Below, piece after piece: positions 62,954-64,000 of a DNA stretch of 64,000 bases (the first letter of the stretch is position 1; each line of letters starts with the position of its first letter). Location: positions 3,410,001 through 3,474,000 of the forward strand of contig NZ_LT906468.1 in assembly GCF_900187125.1 (NCBI RefSeq). The letters run 5' to 3'. The notes beneath the pieces are model-generated. The model saw only the letters and a program-made list of their open reading frames with translations. It searched no databases and was not told where the DNA came from. The position numbers and the translations under genes are program-made. Source of the DNA: Sphingobacterium mizutaii. GTDB taxonomy: Bacteria > Bacteroidota > Bacteroidia > Sphingobacteriales > Sphingobacteriaceae.

Positions 62954-64000
62954 TCAATAGTTTTCAAAATATTCAGCAGCATCCCCAAAATATGGGATAT
63001 TATTTTCCTTGGCAGCCTTTTTTGCTACCTCGATCAACTCCCCAGATTTAATGATGGCCAAAGCATTGTCCAAGATATCCTGCATAGGTTGATCCTCCTC
63101 AATATGTGGAATCCTAGTCCTGATATGTTGATGGATAGCCTCGATCACTGCAGTCGACTGTTTCGGATTGTGGAAATCCTTCGCTTGAGCAGCACACAGC
63201 ATTTCAATACTTAATATCTTATCCACGTTATCCAACACCTGCAGGAGTTTCCTACCTGAGATAGAACCCATACTCACATGGTCTTCCTGTCCTAATGAAG
63301 TTGGGATGCTATCCGCACTAGCCGGGAAGCAAAGCCCTTTGTTTTCACTGGCGATGGCAGCGGTACTGTATTGAAGGATCATAAATCCAGAGTTTAAACC
63401 TGTTGCCTTCATCAACAATTTAGGGACGCCATTAGTTTCACCTTCAAGAGATAAGTAAACCCTACGGTCAGAAATATTTCCCAATTCAGATACTGCAAGC
63501 GTAGCATAGTCTAAAGGCAAAGCAATCGGCTGACCATGGAATGAACCACCACTGATGGTCAGTTCGCTATTGATGATGATTGGGTTATCAGTTACCGAAT
63601 TGATTTCAGTCTCAATGATTTCCTTAAAGTGCAACCAAGCATTCCTAGAAGCCCCGTGCACTTGTGGGATACAACGCAAGGAATAAGGATCCTGAACACG
63701 GGAACAATTTTTATGGGATTCCAGAATCTCGGATTCTTTCAACAAATTGAATATAGTAGAGGCGACAAAAGTATTCCCTTTATAAGGTCTCAGTTGATGC
63801 AATTCAGCAAAGAAAGGCTTGATAGAGCCATTCAATCCTTCGATCATTAAGGTCGCAATCAGGTCGGCATTATTCATCAATCTATTCATTTCCACCACTG
63901 CTTTTACGCCATGGGCTGCCATAAATTGCGTACCATTGATCAGGGCCAAACCTTCTTTGGCGCCCAATTGGATAGGTTCCATTCCAAATTCCTGAAGAAC
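62954..64000 (-). CDS. hutH: Histidine ammonia-lyase, 3' part
   Basis: The gene runs off the right edge; 348 C-terminal residues are visible and the frame is open to the last base, so no real start lies in the window. The MIO-forming Ala-Ser-Gly motif would be upstream of the edge. Seen are GLALINGTQFMAAHGV, LRCIPQVHGASRNAWLHFKE, FHGQPIALPLDYATLAVSEL and STAAIASENKGLCFPASADS, all histidase landmarks. The enzyme deaminates histidine to urocanate. First of the visible hutHIUG genes, with a 2-bp gap to the hutI ATG. Confidence 0.95.
   Translation of the reverse strand, partial: VLQEFGMEPIQLGAKEGLALINGTQFMAAHGVKAVVEMNRLMNNADLIATLMIEGLNGSIKPFFAELHQLRPYKGNTFVASTIFNLLKESEILESHKNCSRVQDPYSLRCIPQVHGASRNAWLHFKEIIETEINSVTDNPIIINSELTISGGSFHGQPIALPLDYATLAVSELGNISDRRVYLSLEGETNGVPKLLMKATGLNSGFMILQYSTAAIASENKGLCFPASADSIPTSLGQEDHVSMGSISGRKLLQVLDNVDKILSIEMLCAAQAKDFHNPKQSTAVIEAIHQHIRTRIPHIEEDQPMQDILDNALAIIKSGELIEVAKKAAKENNIPYFGDAAEYFENY

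Noticed and set aside
62954..63982. Short histidase with its own start at 63982, as a truncated gene
   Set aside because: The frame is open to the window edge and the sequence before 63982 continues the family pattern, so it is cut by the window, not broken.

Overview
The window comes from a Bacteroidota chromosome, most likely Sphingobacteriaceae (Sphingobacterium or a close relative). The clues are a SusC/SusD pair, Bacteroidota-type -7 promoter boxes (TAnnTTTG) placed just upstream of several starts, few Shine-Dalgarno sequences, a long Rho, AT-rich spacers and a housekeeping gene set typical of that family. No phage, plasmid, insertion sequence or CRISPR array was seen. About 45 genes, three tRNA genes (Leu-GAG and two identical Asn-GTT) and many intrinsic terminators can be supported. 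Nine starts were moved to a downstream ATG relative to the longest reading frame, because the longer forms begin with TTG/GTG or run through promoters or upstream genes.

Layout. 1-6 kb: the end of a CCG-domain Fe-S protein, tRNA-Leu, a Ppx/GppA phosphatase, a Gfo/Idh/MocA oxidoreductase with a lipoprotein, and PEP carboxylase. 6-12 kb: a FUSC membrane protein overlapping a YpdA-like flavoprotein, a TetR regulator, MurB, a stand-alone ECF sigma factor and a PfkB kinase. 13-24 kb: the metabolic centrepiece, a xylBA operon (xylulokinase, xylose isomerase) divergent from susC-susD, a tandem DUF1080 protein and a Tat-type Gfo/Idh/MocA oxidoreductase. The last two resemble the 3-keto-glycoside route of sugar cleavage. 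24-36 kb: MgtE, a large secreted protein with a metalloprotease-like site and a probable outer-membrane barrel, Pgk, SppA, FolK, an orphan Hpt protein, PssA and Rho.

36-48 kb: a sugar MFS transporter with extra helices followed by a BadF-type sugar kinase, a metallohydrolase-YbaB pair, a small substrate-binding-like cytosolic protein, an acidic low-complexity protein, thymidine kinase, a palindrome-rich intergenic island, a glutathione peroxidase with a second BadF-type kinase, and an M14 carboxypeptidase. 48-57 kb: an envelope block (Ddl, PASTA protein, MltG, thioesterase, YihY/BrkB), a hybrid sensor kinase and ribosomal protein S1. 57-64 kb: a rhodanese, a pirin and the histidine-degradation operon hutHIUG, whose hutH runs off the right end.

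The most unusual signal is not a gene. Three intergenic regions (24318-24455, 56601-56785 and 57618-57783) carry inverted arms built of degenerate 7-bp units in strict 7-bp phase: GAGNNNN or TAGNNNN on the left and CTCNNNN or CTANNNN on the right. In one of them the stop codons of both flanking genes lie in the 7-bp register. They look like one dispersed family of structured intergenic elements. I do not recognise them as a named family.
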